Counted from the first letter of the stretch, positions 26,301-32,113 are shown. The stretch: DNA of 32,752 bases from an uncultured Bacteroidota bacterium (GCA_903904855.1 CAIVEH010000245.1:1-32752), one strand, 5' to 3'. Notes: a model not told the origin generated them from the letters alone. Translations and numbers: made by a program.

Positions 26301-27774
26301 TTTCGGTCTGAGAACTGCATCAGGAAGTTATACAGTAGTAGCAACCGATACAGCAACTGGTTGCACAATGAATATGACAGGTGTTGTTAGTGTTGGTACA
26401 AATCCGTTACCAGTTGTTTATAATGTTACAGGTGGTGGCAGCTATTGTGCTGGTGGTACCGGAGTAAATATCGGGCTTGATGGTTCGAACACAGGAATTA
26501 CTTATCAGCTGATTGCAGCCGGCGGTTCAACAGTTGGTGTAGCTTATGGCACTGGTTCGCTTGTGAATTTCGGTAACCAGACTACTCTTACAGCCTATAC
26601 AGTATTGGCAACAAATGCCATTACTACATGTAGTGTAAATATGGCAGGAAGTGTATCTGTTTCAGTAAATCCGCTGGTTACACCAACGGTTGCGATCTCA
26701 ACATCAAATGGCGATACAGCATGTGCTGGCCTTGCAGCTACTTTCACTGCTTCAATCACAGACGGTGGAACTGCTCCGGTTTATTTGTGGAAGGTAAATG
26801 GTTCACCTGCCGGAACAGACAGTACTATCAGTTATGTTCCATCTACAGGCGATGTGGTTACTGTTATGCTTACCAGCAATGCCGTATGTGCAACTCCAGA
26901 TACAGCAAGCAGCACAATGACTATGTACATTATTCCTCAGGAAATACCTGATGTATCAATAGCCTCCGCTTCTGGTAATGTGGTTTGCCGTGGCACAACT
27001 GTAGTTTATACTGCGACTCCGGTTAATGGTGGCTATGCTCCTTCTTATACCTGGAAAAAGAATGGTACAGTAATTACTGGTGCAAGTAGTGCGGTATTCA
27101 GTTATGCACCTGGTAACGGCGATATTATTTCCTGCAACCTTTCCAGCAATTATCAGTGCAGGCTTGCCAACACTGTAATGAGTAATACTATTTCTATGGA
27201 AGTAGATACGCCGATAACACCTCAGGTGACAATTACTGTTAGCCCACTTAATTATATTGCAACAGGTGAGTTGGTAACATTTACAGCCGCAATTGGTAAT
27301 GCTGTTGTAGCGCCAGCTTATCAGTGGTATGTAAATGGTCATGGTGTTCCGGGAGCGACATATGCTACCTATTCAGATAACACATTTACCAACGGACAGA
27401 CTATTAAATGTATCGTAACATCTGGTGGCGGATGCGGAGGAACTACAGGTACATCCAATTCTATTTTGATGCATGTATCCAATGTAGGTGTTCAACCGGT
27501 AACCGCAGGCGTTGCAGATATCCAGTTGGTACCTAATCCGAATAAAGGTGCATTTGTAATAAAGGGCACAATGGGATCCGCAATTGACCAGGAAGTGAAT
27601 GTAGAAATTACCAACATGCTTGGTCAGGTAGTATTTACCAACAAGACAACAGCTATGAACGGTAATATTGATGAGAAGATACAACTCAATACTATACCTG
27701 CAAATGGAATGTATATTGTGAACCTGAGAACAAATTCAGAAAACAAAGTGTTCCATATGGTTATTGAGCAATAA
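17311..27774 (+). CDS. Giant repeat-rich T9SS surface protein (adhesin-like)
   Basis: The product is 3,487 residues. A signal peptide lies within residues 1-40 (core RTFLFLSILLVSTSAYA); an internal ATG at 17338 is an alternative start. Residues about 41-146 form an Ig-like domain (SPTPGYGGADAFTVQISDG). Residues 147-1240 are 15 Big_2-like repeats of about 73 residues, 1241-3121 are 21 repeats of about 90 residues, 3122-3391 are three PKD/Ig-like domains, and 3392-3487 is a T9SS type A sorting domain (LVPNPNKGAFVI, ITNMLGQVVF, GMYIVNL). The two arrays contain two Cys per unit, suggesting one disulfide per domain after export. No enzyme domain is visible, so a long fibrous adhesin or cell-surface filament is the natural inference, by analogy with very large T9SS adhesins such as SprB. 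The open frame runs unbroken for 10.4 kb and ends at a strong terminator. Confidence 0.95.
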   Translation: MRSGKLYLQMRNCKTYLNPNRLVRTFLFLSILLVSTSAYALPGPSFTGGASQSLSVCQASGANSINSLLQITDPNVGFTLTWTVTSAPTHGSIVSGGTQLSTGGVVTPSGFTYSPTPGYGGADAFTVQISDGFTTASTVINVTISPTTLNTGTASVCTGSTTLLINSTGGGTWSSATPSVANVGTGGIVTGYSTGTATISYTVAGCAATTAVTVNQTPTGISGTFSACVGGSTTLTNGYAGGTWTSSAPAVATINAASGLVNALTPGTTTITYSLPGGCTATATFTVNANPVAIGGPSSVCIGQTITSTDATSGGVWSSSAPTIASIWSGSGLITGLTAGTTNITYTLGTGCYTSSPVVVNPLPASFAGTNSVCVGVGTTLVTATGGGTWSSSSPVATVTGVGGTGTVTGVSAGVLTITYTITATGCYLTTPFTVNPNPAAIAGPSAVCAGLTISLTNATTGGVWTSSTGAATVGAGTGVVTGVSSGAPNLIYTLPTGCFATTAVVVNATPATIDGGPIPTICPGTTTTLTDATGAGTWVSNNTAVATVNAATGLATGVAAGNSTITFTLTATGCITTSVLTVNPNPAAITGTAVVCQGLNTTLASGSGGGTWTSLSPANGSVVSTTGVVTGVTGSTTATIVYTLPTGCLTSVIVTVNPLPASIVGSNNVCVGLTTPLTDGTGVSTWTSSNTAMATVGAGTGIVTGVSAGSINITFTNPANGCIALLPFTVNPTPAAITGSNNVCVGSNSALSDATGGGTWSVVAGTGAATISISGVVSGITAGTVSITYTLPAGCVAAMPFTVNPTPPTPSGSSTVCTGLTTILTDGTAGGTWTSSSPTKASVSGATITGVSAGTANITYTTSPGSCFAIWPMTVNPTPSANTGTAVVCMGSNTTLANSTAGGTWSSVTPTVGTVSTTGVVSGIASGNTVISYTLSTGCFANTTVTVNTTPTAITGGASTVCTGATLALTSSGGITWSSSNTSLATVNSSGVVTGVATGTPTISYTIGSCFVTYPITVNQTPPNIVGSGLLCTGLTTTLTDGIGGGTWASSNPAAATINAATGAITAVAVGNSNINYTLPAGCTTLLVVTVNIQPGTISGSSTLCTGATTTLIDGTPGGTWTSSNPAVATINSGLGLVTGVTAGNVTMTYTMTGNCTVTFPMTINLTPAAITGTAVVCVGSTTLLSDATVGGTWSSSNTAMATIGSATGIMTGVSAGNPTIVYTYPGGCTATITATVNPQPNVYAVTGGGAYCSGGAGVAIGLSGGDPAINYQLFLGTATSGGVATFTGTPVTFGNRTTAGTYTAVATVVATGCSISMSGSTSITINPNPFAFAVTGGGSYCSGTSSTVHVGLSGSAGFGAIYTLLLGGVSTGITTASTGAILDFGIQSTPGTYTVSGVYTATGCTTTMTGSAIIAVNPLPTVYTVTTPGGTSYCAGGAGLHIGLNSSDVGYSYQLYLGGSTSGTALAGTGGSLDFGLRTTGGTYTVLATNNTTGCSVLMSGAPVITVNPLPTLFSVTAPGGTGYCAGGTGVSIVLSGSTVGVNYQLYLNGVSTGGSGLFAGTGTALTMSSTATAGVYTVVATNGTTGCTQLMSGSVTVVSNALPTAYNVTGGGSYCSGGAGVHIFLNNSQIGVSYQLYNTFGIVPGALVTGTGGILDLGAQTVASTYTVVATNITTGCTNNMTGSQIIVINALPNVYPMSASGAFCFGGAGWDVQLGGSDPGISYQLYVGATVVGAPIIGGGGGGPVDYGNQFLGGTYTVKATNTGNGCSVFMTGSTIVTVNPLPTLFNVNGGGSFCAGGTGVNVGLSGSQATVNYQLYNGAGLVGGTTPGSGTGIGFGLQTAAGSYYVIATSGAGCINNMTGSVIVNTNPLPSAYGVTGGAAYCAGGSGTHIGLASSDIGINYQLYIGGVTSGTALAGTGGALDFGLLAPLGVYSVSATNPVTGCQNGMTGTVTVATNPLPTVYTVSGGGAYCAGGTGTVVNLGNSDPTASYQLYRGTIAVGLAVAGSAIPGTLSMGSQTVAGTYTVVARNPITGCTSNMTGSATVSITPLPNVYTVTGGGGYCPGGSGVNVGLSGSDATVSYTIYRGVVAVPPAVIGSGTPFNFGLETNGNYTVIATNPVTTCSVNMLSSATVVLNTVPGLFTISAGGHYCAGGTGVNISLGGSAVGVNYQLMLGGVSVGMPVVGTSLPVGFGLQTTAGTYTVVATNAITGCSSTMTGSASVVIDPLPAAQFVTGGGSYCPGGSGVNVGLLFSALGTNYMLYNGSTPVSGSIAGIGAALPFGLQTTLGVYTVKATLPTGCTSTMAGSATVGIYALPTPYNVSGGGSYCAGGTGLPVSLTGSDINTNYQLFNDDTAIGGIHSGTGGAINFGLQTAGGAYMVVATSTTTTCVDTMYDTASIIVNSLPISQTVTGGGSYCPGGTGVNISLGGSEPGVNYQLYNGTSTVGSPVPGTGLGLNFGLFTSTGIYTIKATNTATLCASNMAGNDTISLYPLPAIYNVTGGGGYCAGGAGSVLGLNHSQTGVVYQLYRGTTMVGLPDTGTGAAITFGSQTVAGIYTVVATNLASGCTNNMSGSATVVVNTLPYTYNMTGGGGYCAGGTGVHIGLSGSAIGINYQLMSGGSSVGSIVSGTGLPLDLNWHTISGTYKVLATNSSTGCQSYMMDSVAVIINPLPTLYTVSGSSSSYCTGGTGVTVYLSHSDSGVIYQLYRGTTPIGVSIAGTGSTALDFGAQTVAGTYTILATNASTGCKQTMTGSASFTITALPPAYSVIGGGSYCAGGTGVTVGLAGSNVGVSYQLFKSSLPVGTPVYGTGAPVTLGTETTPGVYSVVATSTTTGCSNNMAGSATVSINPLPDVFTVSGGGAYCTGSTGVNISLSGSVTGINYQLSLSTLPYGGVKPGTGLPLSFGPMTTAGTYTITALNTSTGCVNNMGGSATVVVNPLPMAFPVTGGGNYCPGGAGVSVGLYGSVPGVKYQLFNGTSVSGSPMYGTGLPINFGLRTASGSYTVVATDTATGCTMNMTGVVSVGTNPLPVVYNVTGGGSYCAGGTGVNIGLDGSNTGITYQLIAAGGSTVGVAYGTGSLVNFGNQTTLTAYTVLATNAITTCSVNMAGSVSVSVNPLVTPTVAISTSNGDTACAGLAATFTASITDGGTAPVYLWKVNGSPAGTDSTISYVPSTGDVVTVMLTSNAVCATPDTASSTMTMYIIPQEIPDVSIASASGNVVCRGTTVVYTATPVNGGYAPSYTWKKNGTVITGASSAVFSYAPGNGDIISCNLSSNYQCRLANTVMSNTISMEVDTPITPQVTITVSPLNYIATGELVTFTAAIGNAVVAPAYQWYVNGHGVPGATYATYSDNTFTNGQTIKCIVTSGGGCGGTTGTSNSILMHVSNVGVQPVTAGVADIQLVPNPNKGAFVIKGTMGSAIDQEVNVEITNMLGQVVFTNKTTAMNGNIDEKIQLNTIPANGMYIVNLRTNSENKVFHMVIEQ
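17749..21030 (+). repeat. 15 tandem Big_2-like (bacterial Ig-like) repeats
   Basis: I count 15 units of about 73 residues (about 219 bases). The pattern is P..I.G...VC.G....L.......GTW.SS.P..A....TG.VTGV.AG...I.YTLP.GC......VNP. Every unit has one Trp (GTW or a variant) and two Cys. Across about 1,094 residues I find one Lys and no Arg, Glu or His. The units are diverged at DNA level, so this is not a simple recent amplification. Confidence 0.9.
21031..26673 (+). repeat. 21 tandem repeats of about 90 residues, family not recognised
   Basis: I count 21 units averaging 89.6 residues (about 269 bases). Shared positions are a leading LP.VY.V.GGG, then YCAGGTGV..GLSGS..GV.YQLY, a variable loop, GTG..L.FG.QT..GTYTV.ATN..TGC, and .NM.GSA.V..NP. 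Two Cys (YC and GC) are kept in all 21 units. Repeats of this look occur in environmental Bacteroidota surface proteins, but I know no named domain. Start and end phases were chosen at the LP/QP dipeptide. Confidence 0.9.
26674..27480 (+). repeat. Three PKD/Ig-like domains before the sorting domain
   Basis: Three units of 90 residues share (T/D)V.I....G....G....TA.........Y.WKVNG......... followed by a strand with DxVT or GQTIKC and a Cys. They resemble the Ig-like spacer domains that often precede T9SS sorting domains and may act as a stalk near the attachment point. Confidence 0.8.
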
Positions 27775-27796
27775 GCTTAATTCATTTCCTTTACAA

Positions 27797-27834
27797 AGTT
27801 GTGCCACACTTTAAAAGTGTGGCACAACTATTTT
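27797..27834 (+). terminator. Rho-independent terminator of the giant gene
   Basis: AGTTGTGCCACACT (27797-27810) pairs perfectly over 14 bp with AGTGTGGCACAACT (27816-27829) around a five-base loop, followed by ATTTT. It starts 22 bases after the stop codon. The rest of the gap to 28011 shows no gene. Confidence 0.9.
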
Positions 27835-28011
27835 AGATCAGGTAGCTGAGGTGTTTCACCATTATTATTTACTTTCTTTAAAATCGAAGATAACCCGAAT
27901 CATAAGTAGAATACATCCTGGACCCGAAATCGGAAAGTCGTCAACTTTTTATCTATAAATGGTTATTGATAAACCTAGAGTATTTTTATGATGGGATGGA
28001 AAACAGTGAAC

Positions 28012-29049
28012 TCAATAGCAGCCACATTTCCTTATTTCCTCCTTCAATCTTTTCTGCCATTCCTCCTGTTTGTCGTTAATGGTACCGTGATTGGTTTCTT
28101 TATCATATAAATTTTCTTCCCTTTCAGTACTGGCTTCATTTTGCTTCTGTAGTTCATCAAGCAGCTTCTCATAATTTTCTTTGGTCAGTTTTGCTGCCTT
28201 GATATCATTGAGAAGTTTGCAGGCATACAGTGCTGTTATATCAAAATGGGTTTGTTCATGAGCCAGCACTCGCTGTTTCTGACTCGTTTTTCTGAACCAT
28301 GATTCACTTATCTTGAAATAGGGTGAAATGGTTACATCTGCTACCAACTGACTATTCTGTGCTTCGCTACTGTATCTGAAACCTATGCCGCTCACAGTTG
28401 CTGCCGCTTCAGATGGATTACTGCCATATGGTCCCTGAAAATCGCTGACCTGCAAAGGTCTTTGTGAGGAGTAAATGATCAGGTCTGGCTTTTCAGATGT
28501 TCGAGCTAAACTGGCATTTACCTTAACTTCAGATATTAAGGGTATCCGGCCTTTATTATTTATCCACCACTCATCAAATTGTTTGAAATCATTTACCAGC
28601 GACTTCTTTACTATAGTAGAAAGATAGCTGGCAGGATCTGAACTTGTCCGGGCATTGGCAGTTCCAGTGAATTCAACAAGAACCATATCTCCGGCATAAA
28701 ATGCAAGCTTCATTTCAGTATTGATCTTCCACTGTCCGTTTCTCTTGTTTACTTCGCAATATAGTTTTGTAATGTGGAGTACTATTGGCTGCTCCTTTTT
28801 ATTCTGCTTTATATTTTTGGCAATAAATAATCTGAAGTTGTTTGCTGCGCCGTTTTTCATCTCAAGTTGATCACCGTTCATCCGACCAGCGAATTCCCCT
28901 TTCTCCTGGTCATTGATTACATTGCTGATATAAAAGTGCTTTGGCGAATAGCTGATTTTTTCATTTTTCAGCTCAAAAGTTTTTTTATGCTGGGCATAAA
29001 CAGCAGGCTGAATTAAAAGCAGAGATAAAACTAAGAGAGGTAGCCTCAT
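28012..29049 (-). CDS. Secreted DUF922-like putative zinc-dependent protein
   Basis: I chose the ATG at 29049, giving 345 residues, because MRLPLLVLSLLLIQPAVYAQ is a good signal peptide and the longer form would start at a TTG (29076) that sits inside an exact -7 box. The C-terminal half has QRPLQVSDFQGPYGS and a GIGFRY segment, then VLAHEQTHFDITALYACKLL with HEQTH, an HExxH zinc motif. This order fits the DUF922 type of secreted proteins with a predicted metallopeptidase-like site. Lys/Glu-rich helices and a final KCGCY follow. Proteolytic activity is inferred only from the motif. It lies convergent to the giant surface protein gene, so it could act on surface or periplasmic proteins, but no partner is evident. 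Confidence 0.85.
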   Translation of the reverse strand: MRLPLLVLSLLLIQPAVYAQHKKTFELKNEKISYSPKHFYISNVINDQEKGEFAGRMNGDQLEMKNGAANNFRLFIAKNIKQNKKEQPIVLHITKLYCEVNKRNGQWKINTEMKLAFYAGDMVLVEFTGTANARTSSDPASYLSTIVKKSLVNDFKQFDEWWINNKGRIPLISEVKVNASLARTSEKPDLIIYSSQRPLQVSDFQGPYGSNPSEAAATVSGIGFRYSSEAQNSQLVADVTISPYFKISESWFRKTSQKQRVLAHEQTHFDITALYACKLLNDIKAAKLTKENYEKLLDELQKQNEASTEREENLYDKETNHGTINDKQEEWQKRLKEEIRKCGCY

Positions 29050-29073
29050 AATTTTTGTTGTTTCATTAATAAT

Positions 29074-29081
29074 CAAAGTTA
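29074..29081 (-). promoter_or_regulatory. -7 promoter element upstream of the DUF922-like gene
   Basis: TAACTTTG on the minus strand is an exact TAnnTTTG match, 24 bases upstream of the ATG at 29049. No clear TTTG lies at the expected -33 position. It overlaps the alternative TTG start at 29076 and so argues against that start. Confidence 0.4.
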
Positions 29082-29169
29082 AGTGGCGGCAGGAACCAGT
29101 CTTGTTAATTTTTCGAACAGCAATGCATTATTATCATCGCAACAATCCATAACTTTAGGTATTGATTGT

Positions 29170-29246
29170 GAATTTGGGATTTGGGATTTGGATTTTGGAA
29201 TTTGTAGTTTAGACTTACGACTTAATACTTACGACTAACGACTTTA
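29170..29246 (+). repeat. Degenerate 11-unit heptamer array in the thiolase leader
   Basis: Reading from 29170 in steps of seven, eleven consecutive heptamers fit (G/T)(A/G)NT(T/A)NN without slippage. Units 1-5 are GGATTTG-like, unit 6 is TAGTTTA, and units 7-11 are GACTTAC-like. The array ends at 29246, three bases before the start codon. TTTG recurs every seven bases, and TTTG (29180-29183) with a 21-base spacer before TAGTTTAG (29205-29212) makes a plausible promoter inside the array. Confidence 0.75.
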
Positions 29247-29249
29247 AAA

Positions 29250-30425
29250 ATGCAAACAGCATACATTATAGCCGGTTTCCGCACAGCGGTAGGCAAATCA
29301 AAACGTGGAGGATTACGTTTTTACAGGCCAGATGATCTGGCTGTGGATGTAATTAAAGGATTGCTGGCGAGTTTGCCCCAGTTAGATATTAGGCTGGTAG
29401 ATGATGTAATTGTGGGTAATGCTGTACCCGAAGCAGAGCAAGGATTGCAGGTTGGCAGGGTTATTGCCAACAGGGCAATAGGTGAGTGGGCTGCTGGCAT
29501 TACTATCAACAGGTACTGTGGTTCAGGCCTTGATGCTATTGCAACAGCTACAGCTAAAATACAAAGCGGTATGGCTGATTGTATAATAGCAGGTGGTACT
29601 GAAAGCATGAGCCTTGTGCCAACAGCTGGCTGGCGCACCATGCCGAATTACGAATTTGCTAAAGCTAATGGCGACTATTATCTGAGCATGGGCCTAACTG
29701 CCGAAGAGGTAGCTAAAGACTATAAAATAACCCGCGAAGACCAGGATGCCTTTTCAATGCGTTCTCATCAGCGTGCGATTAATGCTATTAAGGAAGGTTA
29801 TTTTAAAGAAGGAATATTGCCTATCAAAGTGAAGGAAGTTTACCTTAATGAAAAGAACAAGAGAGCAGAACGAGAAACTATAGTTGATACTGATGAAGGG
29901 CCGCGTGCAGATACCTCATTGGCTGCATTGGCTAAATTACCAGCTGTATTTGCTCAGGGTGGTTCGGTAACTGCCGGCAATTCTTCTCAGACATCGGATG
30001 GCGCTGCTTTTACTATTGTTATGAGTGAACGGCTGATGAAACAACTGGAGTTGCAACCCATTGGCAGGCTGGTAAATTGCGCCTGCGAAGGTGTAGATCC
30101 CCGCATAATGGGTATCGGGCCAATCAAAGCAATACCTAAAGTACTGAAGCAGGCAGGCATGAACCTGGATGATATAGACCTGATAGAACTGAATGAAGCA
30201 TTTGCCTCACAGTCGCTGGCAGTTATACGTACTCTAGGATTGAATGAAGATAAGGTGAACATCAATGGGGGGGCTATTTCTTTAGGCCACCCACTGGGTT
30301 GTACCGGTGCAAAACTAACTATTCAAATACTCGGCGATCTGAAACGGCTGAATAAAAAATACGGTATAATCTCCGCCTGTATCGGCGGCGGGCAGGGTAT
30401 TGCAGGTATTATTGAGCGATATTGA
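29250..30425 (+). CDS. Acetyl-CoA C-acyltransferase (thiolase family)
   Basis: The 391-residue enzyme is a full-length thiolase. Cys90 in NRYCGSGLDAI is the acyl-accepting nucleophile, NEAF (315-318) gives the oxyanion Asn, His347 lies in GGAISLGHPLGCTGAK and Cys377 in CIGGGQG. The MGIGP segment (287-291) is common in degradative beta-ketothiolases (FadA type), so the likely role is the final step of fatty acid beta-oxidation; reversible acetoacetyl-CoA thiolase activity is the alternative. The gene stands alone, without the usual hydroxyacyl-CoA dehydrogenase partner, and is preceded by the heptamer array. It converges on the small secreted-protein gene at 30485 with a 59-bp gap and only weak hairpins. 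Confidence 0.95.
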   Translation: MQTAYIIAGFRTAVGKSKRGGLRFYRPDDLAVDVIKGLLASLPQLDIRLVDDVIVGNAVPEAEQGLQVGRVIANRAIGEWAAGITINRYCGSGLDAIATATAKIQSGMADCIIAGGTESMSLVPTAGWRTMPNYEFAKANGDYYLSMGLTAEEVAKDYKITREDQDAFSMRSHQRAINAIKEGYFKEGILPIKVKEVYLNEKNKRAERETIVDTDEGPRADTSLAALAKLPAVFAQGGSVTAGNSSQTSDGAAFTIVMSERLMKQLELQPIGRLVNCACEGVDPRIMGIGPIKAIPKVLKQAGMNLDDIDLIELNEAFASQSLAVIRTLGLNEDKVNINGGAISLGHPLGCTGAKLTIQILGDLKRLNKKYGIISACIGGGQGIAGIIERY

Positions 30426-30484
30426 GTTTGTTTTTATTTGGCTGGAGCAAAATATTTGCACACAATATGGCTAAGTGTGATGTA

Positions 30485-31009
30485 CTATTTCCCAAAGCTA
30501 TTGAACTCAAATTTTTTCTTCAAATGCAGGTCTTTTCCATAAAAGGAAGGGTTATTGATATTTGCGCCAATTAACTCTCTCAATTCTTTTACATCCTTTA
30601 CATCCTTCAGTCTTTTGTCTGTGGCCAGATTGGCGGTAATATTCCAACTGCCTTTTCCTATGCTATTCAGTTTCAGAAATACCCATCCCGGATATTCTCT
30701 GTCCCAATTGGAAATGGCGAGATATTTAGTGTTATTAACTTCAATCATGAAAGCTTCTTCATGTTCCAGTCCCCTGTTATCTCCACCCCGGTTCATATAC
30801 GTAACGGAATACCTGTAATCATCGGCTTTTTCAACAATTAAATAATCGTGTGAATTGGTATCCTCAGCCATCTCCCAGATACCCTGCATATGGTCATCAA
30901 TCCGAACTTTTTCCTTGTTATCAATTGTTATTTTACAGGCATTGGTTATACCTGATGACCAGAAATCTGGCGCATAGGCCAGTAAAATTAAATAGAGGAA
31001 GCTTTTCAT
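30485..31009 (-). CDS. Hypothetical secreted protein, paralogue of 6303 and 31071
   Basis: The 174-residue protein has an N-terminal hydrophobic segment (MKSFLYLILLAYAPDFW) with a possible Cys in ITNAC, but no standard lipobox, so it may be periplasmic or atypically lipidated. It shares a layout with its neighbour: MQGIWEMAEDTN in place of LGKWREKEK, a central EAFMIEVNNTKYLAISN matching DAFLSDVNNVKFLNVLY, GWVFLKL, and a C-terminal NINNPSFYGKDLHLKK. It lies 61 bp downstream of 31071-31562 on the same strand, probably in one transcript. Function unknown. Confidence 0.85.
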   Translation of the reverse strand: MKSFLYLILLAYAPDFWSSGITNACKITIDNKEKVRIDDHMQGIWEMAEDTNSHDYLIVEKADDYRYSVTYMNRGGDNRGLEHEEAFMIEVNNTKYLAISNWDREYPGWVFLKLNSIGKGSWNITANLATDKRLKDVKDVKELRELIGANINNPSFYGKDLHLKKKFEFNSFGK

Positions 31010-31070
31010 AATTTTTCTGTTTAGTCTATTTTAATGTTCGTCGATATTCTGTCTATAACCTGCACCTGCG

Positions 31071-31562
31071 TCACTTCACTTTTTCAAAATGAATGGTATC
31101 GCTGTAAAATGCTGGGTTGTTCAGATTCTCCCTCACTCTTTCTCTTACAGCAGCGCTGCTGCTCACATATTTCATCATACTGTCGGAGACAGCAGCGGCA
31201 GTGGTCTGGTTGCCAGAGCTATTTATATCAAGTAACCTGATAAACAAATATCCATTCGCCGAATCATCTTTATACAGTACATTCAGAAACTTTACGTTGT
31301 TTACATCCGATAAAAAGGCGTCATATTTAAGTGTGCGTTTCATTCCATATTCCTTCATTGTAACCAGGTAACTGGTCTCACTTTTTTTAGTCAAAGTATA
31401 TAGGTCGCTCTTCTCTTTTTTCTCCTTTTCTCTCCACTTGCCTAGCAGGCGTGTATCATTTTTGATTACCGGATGATCATCAATCGGGTATTTCGATAAA
31501 TCGCATCCTGTCAATACTGCCAGAAAGGCTATCAATAAATTGAACTTGAGAAAGTTTTTCAT
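31071..31562 (-). CDS. Hypothetical lipoprotein, paralogue of 30485 and 6303
   Basis: The 163-residue product carries a lipoprotein signal peptide with lipobox VLTGC (Cys20). The mature part contains LLGKWREKEKKEKSD, a beta-rich core (SYLVTMKEYG, DAFLSDVNNVKFLNV, GYLFIRLLDI), a helical stretch with VRERVRENL, and NNPAFYSDTIHFEKVK at the end. The order of these motifs equals that of the two relatives in the window. Outer-membrane anchoring facing the periplasm or the surface is inferred from the lipobox. It is the first gene of a two-gene unit. Function unknown. Confidence 0.87.
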   Translation of the reverse strand: MKNFLKFNLLIAFLAVLTGCDLSKYPIDDHPVIKNDTRLLGKWREKEKKEKSDLYTLTKKSETSYLVTMKEYGMKRTLKYDAFLSDVNNVKFLNVLYKDDSANGYLFIRLLDINSSGNQTTAAAVSDSMMKYVSSSAAVRERVRENLNNPAFYSDTIHFEKVK

Positions 31563-31716
31563 CTTAGTATAAAATTAATGGTATTATTTATATCCGGTAA
31601 TATTTTCAGGAAATTTATAGATTCTTTAATGCTAATTATGTGAAGTTTACTCAAGATTTTACCATCAGTTATGATAGGTTGCATTGATGACCTTATCAAT
31701 TAAGTTTTAAGAAACC

Positions 31717-31751
31717 ATTGAATCAGTTATTCTTGAATTCCCTTAATTTTG
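31717..31751 (+). promoter_or_regulatory. Candidate promoter for the Fe-S carrier gene
   Basis: TAATTTTG (31744-31751) is an exact TAnnTTTG match, preceded by ATTG (31717-31720) with a 23-base spacer. An AAGGA sequence (31758-31762) lies six bases before the start codon, the best Shine-Dalgarno-like site I noticed in the window. Confidence 0.4.
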
Positions 31752-31768
31752 CATAAAAAGGATAAGAC

Positions 31769-32113
31769 ATGGAAACAGCAGTAAGCACACCGGTAAAACT
31801 GACAGATAGCGCAATTGCAGAAGTGAAAAGGCTGATGAGTGAGCCTGGTTTTGAATCTGGCCTAAACCTTAGGTTGGGTGTAAAAGGCGGTGGCTGTTCT
31901 GGTATGACTTATGTTCTGGGATTTGATAAACAGGAGGCCGATGATGAAGCTTTTGAAATAGATGGTGTTCCGGTAGTTATGAAAAATTCTCATGGCATGT
32001 ATCTTTTTGGTATGACAGTTGATTTCTCAGATGGGCTAAATGCTCGGGGTTTTGTATTCAACAACCCTAATGCCAGTACTACCTGTGGCTGCGGCAGTTC
32101 TTTTGGGGTTTAA
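31769..32113 (+). CDS. IscA/ErpA (HesB) family iron-sulfur cluster carrier
   Basis: The 114-residue cytoplasmic protein has the A-type carrier signature: GGGCSGMTY with Cys43, and C-terminal TTCGCGS with Cys106 and Cys108, the three residues that bind Fe or an Fe-S cluster for transfer to apoproteins. VDFSDGLNARGFVFNNPNA fits the family's conserved C-terminal region, and the length is typical. The short extension METAVSTPV precedes the conserved LTDSAI. Other isc or suf genes are not in the window, so assignment to IscA, ErpA or SufA is not possible. It is followed by a 221-bp gap before a YfhO-like gene. Confidence 0.95.
   Translation: METAVSTPVKLTDSAIAEVKRLMSEPGFESGLNLRLGVKGGGCSGMTYVLGFDKQEADDEAFEIDGVPVVMKNSHGMYLFGMTVDFSDGLNARGFVFNNPNASTTCGCGSSFGV

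Noticed and set aside
17749-26673. CRISPR-like or satellite DNA interpretation of the long repeats
   Set aside because: The repeats are in frame, protein-level and diverged at DNA level, without constant repeat and spacer units.
29050-29076. TTG start giving nine extra residues for the DUF922-like protein
   Set aside because: The TTG lies within an exact TAnnTTTG promoter element, and the ATG at 29049 starts directly with the signal peptide.
30426-30484. Possible terminator between the thiolase and the convergent gene
   Set aside because: Only five-base stems such as GCAAA/TTTGC can be drawn, too weak to call.
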